Program-made: the position numbers and the translations under genes
Shown here: positions 1-6,743 of the stretch, in pieces
Layout: the number at the start of each line of letters is the position of its first letter
Numbering within the stretch: the stretch's first letter is position 1
IMG/VR virus record: IMGVR_UViG_3300030090_006472
Span: 1 to 38,669 of that record
Source: a virus
Length of the DNA stretch: 38,669 nt
Direction: 5' to 3' (one strand)
Notes under the pieces: model-generated
Seen by the model: the letters and a program-made list of their open reading frames with translations, nothing else
What the model was told of the DNA's origin: nothing
Databases searched by the model: none

Positions 1-44
1 GCCTTCTAAGCCGCAAGTTGCAGGTTCGAGTCCTGCCAGGCGTG
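1..44 (+). tRNA. tRNA-Arg(UCU), 3' part only
   Basis: The window opens inside a tRNA. Visible parts are the last two bases of the anticodon stem, a 7-base anticodon loop CTTCTAA (anticodon TCT at 5-7), the 3' anticodon stem GCCGC, a 5-base variable loop, a perfect T arm (GCAGG, loop TTCGAGT, CCTGC at 20-36) and the 3' acceptor strand. The anticodon reads AGA, the arginine codon favoured by the phage structural genes here. The 5' half lies outside the window, so the acceptor pairing cannot be checked. Confidence 0.85.
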
Positions 45-50
45 TTTGTT

Positions 51-434
51 ATGACTATTACCCGAATCGAAAGACTTACCAATATCGCACTTCCGACGGC
101 GCTATCAATTCCTCGTCCGAAGAAGCATGTTTCCATCATCGTTCGTAAGAATGAGGTTGTTGCAGTTGGTACGAATAACTTTCGGACGCACCCGAAGGCG
201 AAGGAGTTAGGTTATAGATTTGATGAGGTGCATTCAGAACTGGATGCACTTCTTCGTTATAAAGGACCAAAGGATAATCTTAAATTGATTAACTACAGGT
301 TCAATCGTTTTGGAACAATGCGAATAAGTAAGCCATGTTGTAAATGTTTACCTTGGTGTGTTGCATTGTTCGATGATATATGGTATAGTACTAACACAGG
401 AATAGTTAATTTAAAGGAGACTAACAATGTATGA
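51..434 (+). CDS. Zinc-dependent cytidine/deoxycytidylate deaminase-like protein
   Basis: A 127-residue protein with the zinc-site signature of the cytidine deaminase superfamily: H61-S-E63 (zinc ligand and catalytic Glu) and P95-C96-x2-C99 (two zinc ligands), in the usual order and spacing. Family members hydrolytically deaminate cytosine or related bases in nucleotides or in nucleic acid. Which substrate applies here is not visible; dCMP in nucleotide metabolism is the usual guess for T4-like phages, but the protein is shorter than T4 dCMP deaminase. The start at 51 is chosen because an upstream in-frame ATG at 18 lies inside the tRNA-Arg; a GTG at 42 is also possible and no strong ribosome site precedes either. 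Its end overlaps the next gene by 8 bases, suggesting coupling. Confidence 0.75.
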   Translation: MTITRIERLTNIALPTALSIPRPKKHVSIIVRKNEVVAVGTNNFRTHPKAKELGYRFDEVHSELDALLRYKGPKDNLKLINYRFNRFGTMRISKPCCKCLPWCVALFDDIWYSTNTGIVNLKETNNV

Positions 435-609
435 TGTTGGCGAAAAAGTAGTAATTAAAGAATCAATGAAGCAGGGAGTCATATCAGAAGTAAATGAAGA
501 TAAGATTCGTGTAACATGTGAAGACGGTTCATCTATTGTGGTGAACAACGAACAGGTTGCAAAACTTCTACTCGATGATTCCCCACAGGGCAACTTTCTA
601 CAGGACTGA
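427..609 (+). CDS. Small hypothetical protein, possible SH3/KOW-like fold
   Basis: A 60-residue acidic protein preceded by a good ribosome site (AAAGGAG, about 6 bases before the ATG). It overlaps the deaminase by 8 bases. The pattern GEKVVIKES...GVISEVNEDKIRVTCEDGS alternates short hydrophobic strands with turns, as in small SH3/KOW or Tudor-like barrels, which often bind nucleic acid or protein tails. That fold is an inference from the pattern only. No function can be named. Confidence 0.65.
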   Translation: MYDVGEKVVIKESMKQGVISEVNEDKIRVTCEDGSSIVVNNEQVAKLLLDDSPQGNFLQD

Positions 610-612
610 AAA

Positions 613-939
613 ATGTTCTCAATAATCGGTATTCCGCTGGTGGTTTATGTGTGCTATAAGTTCGCTTGCAGTACAATTTATGATTTGTCTAATGAATCAA
701 AGGCACAGTTTGGACAAACTATGTTGGGTGTGATTACAGCACAGAATTTTTGTGCAGTGTTTTTGATTGTGCTTGATTTGTTTATGGGGTTTCCAAAATA
801 TCTTGCTATCACTGCTGTTTTGATTTGTTTTGTTTGCACTGCAATTCAGATTGCTCATGTGAAGAAAATACTCATGGGTGATATTCCCATGTTTGAAACG
901 AAAGAACAATTTCACAAAAGACTTAGAGAGCGAGTGTAG
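613..939 (+). CDS. Small three-helix membrane protein, function unknown
   Basis: A 108-residue protein with three likely membrane helices at about residues 3-20, 38-62 and 64-85, and a charged C-terminal tail (KEQFHKRLRERV), so it probably sits in the host inner membrane with the tail in the cytoplasm. It starts three bases after the previous stop. Its stop codon (937-939) lies inside the 5' end of tRNA-Leu, so the last ten bases of the gene are also tRNA. I do not recognise the family; phage membrane proteins of this size include holins and exclusion proteins, but nothing here decides this. Confidence 0.65.
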   Translation: MFSIIGIPLVVYVCYKFACSTIYDLSNESKAQFGQTMLGVITAQNFCAVFLIVLDLFMGFPKYLAITAVLICFVCTAIQIAHVKKILMGDIPMFETKEQFHKRLRERV

Positions 940-1003
940 CCCAATCGGCAGAGGCAACGGACTTAAAATCCGTCCAGTGTGGGTTCGAGTCCCACCACTC
1001 GTA
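930..1003 (+). tRNA. tRNA-Leu(UAA), compact with short variable loop
   Basis: A complete cloverleaf of 74 bases: acceptor stem GCGAGTG/CACTCGT (one G-U pair), D arm with GCC/GGC stem, anticodon stem ACGGA/TCCGT with loop CTTAAAA (anticodon TAA at 964-966), T arm GTGGG/CCCAC with loop TTCGAGT, discriminator A1003. The CCA end is not encoded. Bacterial tRNA-Leu normally carries a long variable arm; this one has only five bases (974-978). A73, which is important for leucyl-tRNA synthetase, is present. It overlaps the end of the upstream coding gene and is one base from tRNA-Ile. Confidence 0.85.
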
Positions 1004-1004
1004 T

Positions 1005-1079
1005 TGACCCGTAACTCAGTGTGGTAAGAGTGGGTGCCTTATAAGCGCCTGGTCGTGGGTTCGACTCCCGCCGGGTCTA
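1005..1079 (+). tRNA. tRNA-Ile(UAU)
   Basis: A complete cloverleaf: D stem ACTC/GAGT, anticodon stem GGTGC/GCGCC with loop CTTATAA (anticodon TAT), 5-base variable loop, T arm GTGGG/CCCGC with loop TTCGACT, discriminator A1079. The acceptor stem TGACCCG/CGGGTCT has six pairs and a U-U mismatch at the first position. It reads AUA, a codon common in AT-rich phage genes. It lies one base after tRNA-Leu and directly abuts the stop codon of the convergent gene that ends at 1080; no terminator is visible between them. Confidence 0.85.
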
Positions 1080-3941
1080 TTAATAACCAGAACTATAACC
1101 ACCTCCACCCATTGAACCTCCACTCATGGGTGGTTGTGTTGTGGATGGAGTATATGAAGGTGCTGTTGTTGTTCTAGGTCTTGGTGTGGTTGTTTGTGGG
1201 GTTGTTACCGTTCTAGGTCTTGGTGTGGTAGTGTTCATACTTCTTTCACTACGCTTCTGGTCTTCCAGACTAGGTGGATTTTCATTCGCACAATCAGAAC
1301 ATTGACTTGCACATCCAGGTATACTGCACATTGCAGATTTTACTTTATCCCAGTAGGTTTTTGCCCTATTACATGCATCTGTTCCTTCTGATGGGTCTGC
1401 ACCAGAACCCTGATAACAACAGTTTGGTTTTTCACAACACTGGTGTCCACATCTACCTTCCTTGTGCATCTTTGCCAAGTCTTCGCATGTGTAACAATCT
1501 TCATCATCCACCACTGGACCAGGTCCACTTCCTTCACATCTGCATGGACCACTACCTTGGTTTCTACTCCACTTTCTTTTCCAACAAGCCATTATCAGTT
1601 CGCTGAGTTCTTTCTTTTGTTGACAACATGCACTATCTCCCTCTGCACATCTGTTACACAAGATATCATGTGCATTTGCAGGAATATTACAACATGCTTG
1701 TACTCTTGGTGAACCTTTCTGGTAAATACCAGGAGTTGGACACAATCCTCTTGCATCCTTAGCAAAGTCAGGGAAAATTTGATATTGTCCACAACCAACT
1801 GCCGCACCACCAGGTCCAGGAGGACATTTAGGCCGGGGGTGTGCAGGGTCAGGATCCCCATTAGGTAAGTACTGAGGGTCATTTTTACAAGCATTGCATT
1901 GGTAATCATCGTCAGTGCATGGGGAGACCCCACCACAACTCTCTACTGCCATGATTGCTTGCATCAAACAATTGTCGCAATCACAACACTCGTTGATACC
2001 AGTTACTCCTCCACCACCACCAGGTCCTACTCCCGGTTCTACATCGGGATAAATTACTGGTCCCTCATCACTTCCTCGTTTCAACATTACATTTGCAACA
2101 TTACCCATTCCATTGTGGTTCTTACAGTAGTAATATATTTCTCTACCAGATGCAGGAACTTCAAAGTAAATGTAAGCACCTCTGTTACCAGGCTTCTTAT
2201 TTGTGCGGGTGATGTATCTCGATAATTCACTACCAGAGATGTTACCATCTGCACTGGCTGCAAAGGATAGAGGGTGTGTTCCTTGAAGTCCAAGTGAACG
2301 GTCTGTTAGACTGAATCTATAAACAACACCCTCTTCCAGCATTAACTCTGGTCTTGATTCTGTATTTTGTCCTGCACCATTGAATGCATATACTCTTTTT
2401 CCGTTTCGATATACAACACGAACACGAATTGTTTTTCTTCCTGTTTCATTCCACTTCTCTTCTGCGAGTATTCTTGCTTGAGTTTGTGTAGCATTTCTCG
2501 GAACTGTTACATTGTAAGAAGGAGAAGCATTCCTTGTTTGTGTGGTATTTGTTGTTGGTGTTGGTGTTGGTGTTGTTTGTGTGCTTCTATCTTGTTCTTC
2601 GTAAAAATGCCAGGTCCCACAGCAACTAGATTGGGATCCGACTTCACATCTTTGATCAGAATACCATGTACCCTCATTTGCATTACATTGCCATTCTGGC
2701 ATCGTTACACAATTTGCGTACGGCCAATCTGATCCTGGCGGACCGCACGAGCCGGATAGACAACAAGCACCTTCGGGTGGAGTCAAGTCTGGTCCATCGG
2801 GATCGTTTTCAGGTTCACATCCTGCATCTTCGCATGATACATTGTTTCCTTGATAAATTCCAAGCATTGAAGATGCACATTCTGAAGGCGAAGTTTCAGC
2901 ACACCATTCGTTATTAGGTCCCATACCATCGGGATAACAACAAGCACCAGTATAATCAGATGGTACACATTGTATTTCTTCACATGTCTTACCGTTATGC
3001 CATCTAGAAGTACCTTCTTCCCCAGCCGATGAGTTGCATGTTCGGCGACTCACATCATCTATACAATAATCAGCATCACCTTTTCCGTCTTCATTAACAC
3101 AACATGCACCATAACCAGGCGCGGGTGTTACTAAAACTGCGGGGTCTCGTTGACTTCGTTGATTACTTTTTTCTCTCCTAGAAACAGTTATGTAAATCTT
3201 TGAACCGAAATATGTGGTTCCATCTGCATCATTTGGTACAGGTTCATCGACAGATATAAATTCATGCCCTTCATCACTGATTCTTGTACCAGTCACAGTG
3301 AATGTGGATGTTTCCTTTTTATCGGGGAATTGAATTGTCAGTATATCTCCGACAAGAACTTCCCCTAATGTATTGGAAAATGAATTGGAAGAATTAATAC
3401 CTGCTCTATTTACAATAGAATTCTCCTCAATAACTCTTGTCATTGTAGTAGAACTCTCCGTCCATCTTAGATTATCAATCCAATAGTCAGAGAAATATTG
3501 AGAAATATAATCACTAAGATTGTTGGAAGTCACTTTTGTTGCAACTAAAATGCCACTTTCTTCGTCGAAACTGTTTATCGTGTAAGTTCCTGCGGCATCA
3601 AACACATCACCATTTCCTTGTTGTATTGGATTTGTGTAATTTGCATCTTTAAGTGTTAGTGTTTGTCCTACAACATTTTTGCTATTGAAGAATGATTGTA
3701 TTGATTTCTTAGAATCTTCTGAATGATTGTAAGCCAAACTATAATCTATAACAACATTATTCCCACTAAAAGTCATAGTGGGATTAATTGGACTTATGAA
3801 ATCTTCTTGGTCTACTACTTCTTCATAGTTATCGACAAAATGCAATAGTAAAAACTGCCCGTTTGCACCTGAAACATGGGAGATGGGTACATTCGATACA
3901 CGGTTAGATTTTTTTCGTGCATTATGGCGAGATGGTTGCAT
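1080..3941 (-). CDS. Large virion protein with Cys-rich modules, cupredoxin-like domain and i-type (destabilase) lysozyme domain
   Basis: 953 residues. Residues 1-270 are a non-cysteine virion-type region. About 278-440 hold three Cys-rich modules that begin GACC (278, 332, 391), plus a final SSCC. About 452-480 is a Thr/Pro/Asn linker. About 535-622 look like a type I copper cupredoxin: H556 in THPLSF and C606-x2-H609-x2-M612. About 651-882 match invertebrate-type lysozyme: CLMQ...VES with Glu667 at the catalytic Glu position, CGQYQI (717-722), TCEDLAKMH (818-826) and YWDKV. The catalytic Asp of the family cannot be placed with confidence because of an insertion. Residues 900-953 are a Thr/Pro-rich and Gly-rich tail. 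The gene follows the 3945-5396 gene by three bases. The likely role is a particle-borne cell-envelope- or polymer-degrading protein; the combination is unfamiliar to me. The i-type assignment rests on several aligned motifs, the copper site on ligand spacing only. Confidence 0.85.
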   Translation of the reverse strand: MQPSRHNARKKSNRVSNVPISHVSGANGQFLLLHFVDNYEEVVDQEDFISPINPTMTFSGNNVVIDYSLAYNHSEDSKKSIQSFFNSKNVVGQTLTLKDANYTNPIQQGNGDVFDAAGTYTINSFDEESGILVATKVTSNNLSDYISQYFSDYWIDNLRWTESSTTMTRVIEENSIVNRAGINSSNSFSNTLGEVLVGDILTIQFPDKKETSTFTVTGTRISDEGHEFISVDEPVPNDADGTTYFGSKIYITVSRREKSNQRSQRDPAVLVTPAPGYGACCVNEDGKGDADYCIDDVSRRTCNSSAGEEGTSRWHNGKTCEEIQCVPSDYTGACCYPDGMGPNNEWCAETSPSECASSMLGIYQGNNVSCEDAGCEPENDPDGPDLTPPEGACCLSGSCGPPGSDWPYANCVTMPEWQCNANEGTWYSDQRCEVGSQSSCCGTWHFYEEQDRSTQTTPTPTPTTNTTQTRNASPSYNVTVPRNATQTQARILAEEKWNETGRKTIRVRVVYRNGKRVYAFNGAGQNTESRPELMLEEGVVYRFSLTDRSLGLQGTHPLSFAASADGNISGSELSRYITRTNKKPGNRGAYIYFEVPASGREIYYYCKNHNGMGNVANVMLKRGSDEGPVIYPDVEPGVGPGGGGGVTGINECCDCDNCLMQAIMAVESCGGVSPCTDDDYQCNACKNDPQYLPNGDPDPAHPRPKCPPGPGGAAVGCGQYQIFPDFAKDARGLCPTPGIYQKGSPRVQACCNIPANAHDILCNRCAEGDSACCQQKKELSELIMACWKRKWSRNQGSGPCRCEGSGPGPVVDDEDCYTCEDLAKMHKEGRCGHQCCEKPNCCYQGSGADPSEGTDACNRAKTYWDKVKSAMCSIPGCASQCSDCANENPPSLEDQKRSERSMNTTTPRPRTVTTPQTTTPRPRTTTAPSYTPSTTQPPMSGGSMGGGGYSSGY

Positions 3942-3944
3942 ATT

Positions 3945-5396
3945 TTAACTACCGAGATAATAAACTTGTGTACGACTTGTTCCAGGTCCTGATGATGCAG
4001 ATTTAGCATATATTTTATTCAAGTTGTTGATTTCTAAGAACACAGATTCACCGGGTTCTAGTAAATAACCATTTGAATCGCCATTTACCAATGATGAATT
4101 TCCTACCAAAACATTTGAGTTGTTGTTTGGATCAGCCTTTACTGTTACCCCACTCTTGATTTCTAGATTTTGGTGAAGTGCAGCGGCGGTAGTTCTTAAT
4201 TGTTTTGTACCCGAACGAACCGCAGTTGGTTTCTGAATTTCAGAAATGCTTGCACTCATGGTTCCAGAAGTAATATCATTTCTGATTACTGAAAGCATGT
4301 CCGTTCCTGATTTAATACCAGTTAAGTTGGTATTAAGTGGTTTAGTGGAATCTTCCAGTGCAGAGACAATATCAGTGTCATTGATATCAAGAGAACTGTT
4401 AGTGATGTTTGCATTGATACCACTGGTTGAATATACTTCCAATGCACCTGCGTTTTCACCACGAACGATTACTGGGTCTGCACCTGCTCCCGCAGTATAT
4501 CCCTGTACTCTCAGAGGAGGCATAGTATCGTTTGTAACACCCATTGTGTTTTGTACTGCGATACTGAATGTAATACCTTCGGCTGCATTTACAATGGCAA
4601 CTTTCAGTGCATCACCAGAGAATCCTGCTGTTGCTCCGTCTTCACTTGCCTTTAGTGTGGTTATGACTCTGTTTTGTCCGTCGTGTCCGAATACTTTAAT
4701 AGAATCGGTGGAAGATGTTATTGTTCTACCACCATCTGTATCAACAGAACCAGTTACGGTAACTACATCCATAACTCCAAGTCTTCGTCCACCAGTGACT
4801 GCGATTGGAACACCAAAACCATAACCGGGATATACTTCACCGGCGACTGTTGCGGTTAATCCAGCATATCCACCTTGAACTATAATTCCTTCTCCAGATG
4901 TACCATACAATCCTCTCTGGGACACCATACTGTTTCGTAAATCCACACCACCAGTAACTCTAATCGGAAGTGCATCAGTATTGTTTACTGGTCCTTGAAC
5001 AGAACCAGTTACTGCAATCATTGCGCCTTCGCCTCTACCAGATGTGTTTCCCGCTACTGCTATGAAGTGGACCGCATGTCCATCACCTATTTGGTTATAT
5101 CCTACTACACCATCAGGAGGACCGAGGTTTTCTATGAAGTTCTTGGTCCACACTGCTTCACCAGATTCACCAGATATACGACCTCTGATTTCAATCGGTC
5201 CAGTAGAACCAGTTAACAGAACTGGCAGAGCATTACTTAGGGTTACTCTATTACCTTCTGTATGGTCACCCCAAACTATCTTCGAGATTCCGACATGTGC
5301 ATCACCTAGACTTACTCCAGATAATCCATAGTCTGTTGCCATGTTTGCGGTATCACCGCTAATGTCGATATTGATGTTTCTATTCGTGTCTGCCAT
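3945..5396 (-). CDS. Virion structural protein (fibre or particle-surface type), function unknown
   Basis: 483 residues, very rich in Gly, Thr, Val and Ser, without cysteine. Repeated short units of the type 'PI.VTGS/VTGG' occur (for example around residues 58-75, 124-135 and 145-150), giving a beta-rich, quasi-repetitive structure typical of virion fibre or surface proteins. The C-terminus (GESVFLEINNLNKIYAKS...VYYLGS) resembles the terminal beta domain seen in many tailed-phage virion proteins. A ribosome site (GGAGAA) precedes the ATG. It heads a minus-strand operon with the lysozyme/cupredoxin gene. I do not recognise a specific family; it might anchor or present the downstream enzyme-bearing protein, an inference from the three-base spacing. 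Confidence 0.7.
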   Translation of the reverse strand: MADTNRNINIDISGDTANMATDYGLSGVSLGDAHVGISKIVWGDHTEGNRVTLSNALPVLLTGSTGPIEIRGRISGESGEAVWTKNFIENLGPPDGVVGYNQIGDGHAVHFIAVAGNTSGRGEGAMIAVTGSVQGPVNNTDALPIRVTGGVDLRNSMVSQRGLYGTSGEGIIVQGGYAGLTATVAGEVYPGYGFGVPIAVTGGRRLGVMDVVTVTGSVDTDGGRTITSSTDSIKVFGHDGQNRVITTLKASEDGATAGFSGDALKVAIVNAAEGITFSIAVQNTMGVTNDTMPPLRVQGYTAGAGADPVIVRGENAGALEVYSTSGINANITNSSLDINDTDIVSALEDSTKPLNTNLTGIKSGTDMLSVIRNDITSGTMSASISEIQKPTAVRSGTKQLRTTAAALHQNLEIKSGVTVKADPNNNSNVLVGNSSLVNGDSNGYLLEPGESVFLEINNLNKIYAKSASSGPGTSRTQVYYLGS

Positions 5397-5421
5397 TTAT
5401 ATAATTCTCCAGAGAAAATGC

Positions 5422-5449
5422 TTGACCTTTATACCTATTAGGTTATACT
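5422..5449 (+). promoter_or_regulatory. Sigma70-type promoter for gp33
   Basis: TTGACC (5422-5427), a 16-base spacer and TATACT (5444-5449) lie in the divergent gap between the minus-strand structural operon and gp33. The spacing and both hexamers fit a host-type early or middle promoter. Confidence 0.6.
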
Positions 5450-5505
5450 ATATATAACAATTCGTGATGGTATTGCCATTGACAACTAATAAAAGAGGAG
5501 TCTCA

Positions 5506-5733
5506 ATGTTATTTAGCAAAGAAGTGCAAAAGAACTTCCTAAAAGAAGTCGAAAAATGTGTATTAAAAGGTGAAGATGGTTATATTGAAGCCATATTGTT
5601 CGCATGTGAAGAATTTGAAATTGAACCTAATGTTGCCGCAAAGTTTCTTCCAAAGCCAATTATTGAAAAGATTGAGCAAGAAGGAATTAAATTTAATATG
5701 CTACCAAGAAAATCTTCAGAATTACCTGTTTAA
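5506..5733 (+). CDS. 33: Late-promoter transcription accessory protein gp33
   Basis: 75 residues. The start at 5506 follows a strong ribosome site (AGAGGAG); an upstream in-frame ATG at 5464 has none. In T4, gp33 binds the RNA polymerase beta-flap and links it to the sliding clamp to activate late transcription. The C-terminal half (EFEIEPNVAAKFLPKPIIEKI, 'EGIKFNMLPRKS') matches the T4 gp33 segment that reads roughly NSIPETQFAKFIPSGIIEKI, with the same helix-turn layout. It is shorter than T4 gp33 (112 residues) at the N-terminus. Position directly before gp32 agrees with T4, where genes 33 and 32 are neighbours, and the TATAAATA late promoters in this window give it a target. Confidence 0.82.
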   Translation: MLFSKEVQKNFLKEVEKCVLKGEDGYIEAILFACEEFEIEPNVAAKFLPKPIIEKIEQEGIKFNMLPRKSSELPV

Positions 5734-5736
5734 TAT

Positions 5737-5775
5737 TTGCAATGGCAGGTATTATCAGTATAATGGGTATACATA
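5737..5775 (+). promoter_or_regulatory. gp32 promoter region: sigma70-type plus late-like box
   Basis: TTGCAA (5737-5742), 16-base spacer, perfect TATAAT (5759-5764). Four bases further on is TATACATA (5768-5775), one base from the T4 late consensus TATAAATA. Initiation from the late-like box would begin near 5782, just before the first leader hairpin. Two overlapping modes fit the known early/middle plus late expression of T4 gene 32; the late box is the weaker call. Confidence 0.5.
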
Positions 5776-5782
5776 GTTAAGT

Positions 5783-5825
5783 GGTAGGGAGGTCCTACCG
5801 ATTACTAGAACACGGGAGTTCCGTG
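5783..5825 (+). promoter_or_regulatory. Two tandem hairpins in the gp32 mRNA leader
   Basis: Hairpin 1 (5783-5799) is GGTAGG/CCTACC with loop GAGGT. Hairpin 2 (5811-5825) is CACGG/CCGTG with loop GAGTT. Both place GG-GAG(G/T)T-CC at the top, so the loops are near copies on different stems. They lie 17 bases upstream of the gp32 start, just before the ribosome site AAGGAG (5831-5836). T4 gp32 represses its own translation by binding a folded leader; a similar operator is the likely role here, by analogy. Confidence 0.6.
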
Positions 5826-5842
5826 AGAATAAGGAGCAAAAT

Positions 5843-6718
5843 ATGTCATTTGCAGATTTTAAGAAGCGTTCCCAATCAAGCATTGGTGACCTAACAAAGA
5901 AGATTGAACAACTGAATAAGAAGGATTCGTACAAAGATGACCGTTTCTGGCGTCCAGAGTTGGACAAGTCCAGTAACGGTTATGCTGTTATTCGGTTCCT
6001 TCCCGCCACTGAGGGTGAAGACTTGCCTTGGGCAAAGTATTACTCACATGGTTTCAAGGGTAAAGGTGGATGGTACATCGAGAAGTCTCGTACCACTATC
6101 GGTGAGAAGGACCCTGTGTCCGAAATGAACACCGAACTTTGGAACAGTGGTGTCGAAAAGGATAAGGATATTGCACGGGAACGAAAGCGTCGTCTTCACT
6201 ATGTTTCCAACATCCTTGTCGTGAGTGACCCTGCGAATCCTCAGAATGAGGGTAAGGTGTTTCTCTACAAGTTTGGTAAGAAGATTTTTGACAAGATTCA
6301 GGAAGCAATGCAGCCTGAGTTTGAAGACGAAGACCCAATCAACCCATTCGACTTCTGGAGTGGTGCGAACTTTAAGTTGAAGGTTCGTAAGGTTGCAGGG
6401 TTCATCAACTACGACAAGTCAGAGTTTGAATCATCCTCCGCACTTCTCGACGGTGATGATGCAAAGTTGGAAGAACTATGGAAGACTGAGTATGCTCTCA
6501 GTGAATTTACTGACCCTTCCACCTTCAAGACTTACGATGAACTAAAGAAACGACTCAACGAGGTTCTTGGTTCTGATATTCGACAGACTGAAGTTGCTGA
6601 AACTTCTACTGCCGAAAGCACTGAGTTTAGTAACGATGATTCTCCTTCAACTGGTGTTGAAGATTCACAGGAAGATACAGACGCTCTATCATATTTTGAA
6701 AAGTTGGCGAACGAGTGA
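5843..6718 (+). CDS. 32: Single-stranded DNA-binding protein gp32
   Basis: 291 residues, close to T4 gp32 (301). It coats single-stranded DNA in replication, recombination and repair. Visible parts: an N-terminal basic LAST-like motif (FKKRSQSS), the core with NGYAVIRFLP, SHGF...GGWYIE, NILVVSDPANPQNEGKVF and the segment YKFGKKIFDKI, and an acidic C-terminal tail (from about 255) for protein contacts. The T4 zinc site is lost: H69 remains, but the positions of the three cysteines are Ser or gaps, and the protein has no cysteine at all. Lys is mostly AAG and Arg mostly CGT, unlike the AAA/AGA-rich structural genes, as expected for a heavily translated gene. A leader with two hairpins precedes it and a terminator follows. 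Confidence 0.95.
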   Translation: MSFADFKKRSQSSIGDLTKKIEQLNKKDSYKDDRFWRPELDKSSNGYAVIRFLPATEGEDLPWAKYYSHGFKGKGGWYIEKSRTTIGEKDPVSEMNTELWNSGVEKDKDIARERKRRLHYVSNILVVSDPANPQNEGKVFLYKFGKKIFDKIQEAMQPEFEDEDPINPFDFWSGANFKLKVRKVAGFINYDKSEFESSSALLDGDDAKLEELWKTEYALSEFTDPSTFKTYDELKKRLNEVLGSDIRQTEVAETSTAESTEFSNDDSPSTGVEDSQEDTDALSYFEKLANE

Positions 6719-6743
6719 TTTGATATTAAATCTTGTGTGAAAA

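Noticed and set aside
1-44. tRNA-Arg as a phage integration site
   Set aside because: No integrase, no repeat of its 3' end elsewhere in the window, and T4-likes do not integrate.
2367-2732. Plus-strand open frame of 121 codons
   Set aside because: It lies antisense to the lysozyme/cupredoxin protein; its Cys/Ser/Ile-rich product is the complement of the Cys- and Thr-rich codons and has no ribosome site.
4246-4824. Plus-strand open frame of 192 codons
   Set aside because: Antisense to the 3945-5396 structural gene; long only because the codon bias of that gene avoids stops on the other strand.
5394-5401. TATAAATG on the minus strand as a late promoter for the 3945-5396 gene
   Set aside because: The box includes the start codon itself, so transcription would begin inside the gene and leave no ribosome site.
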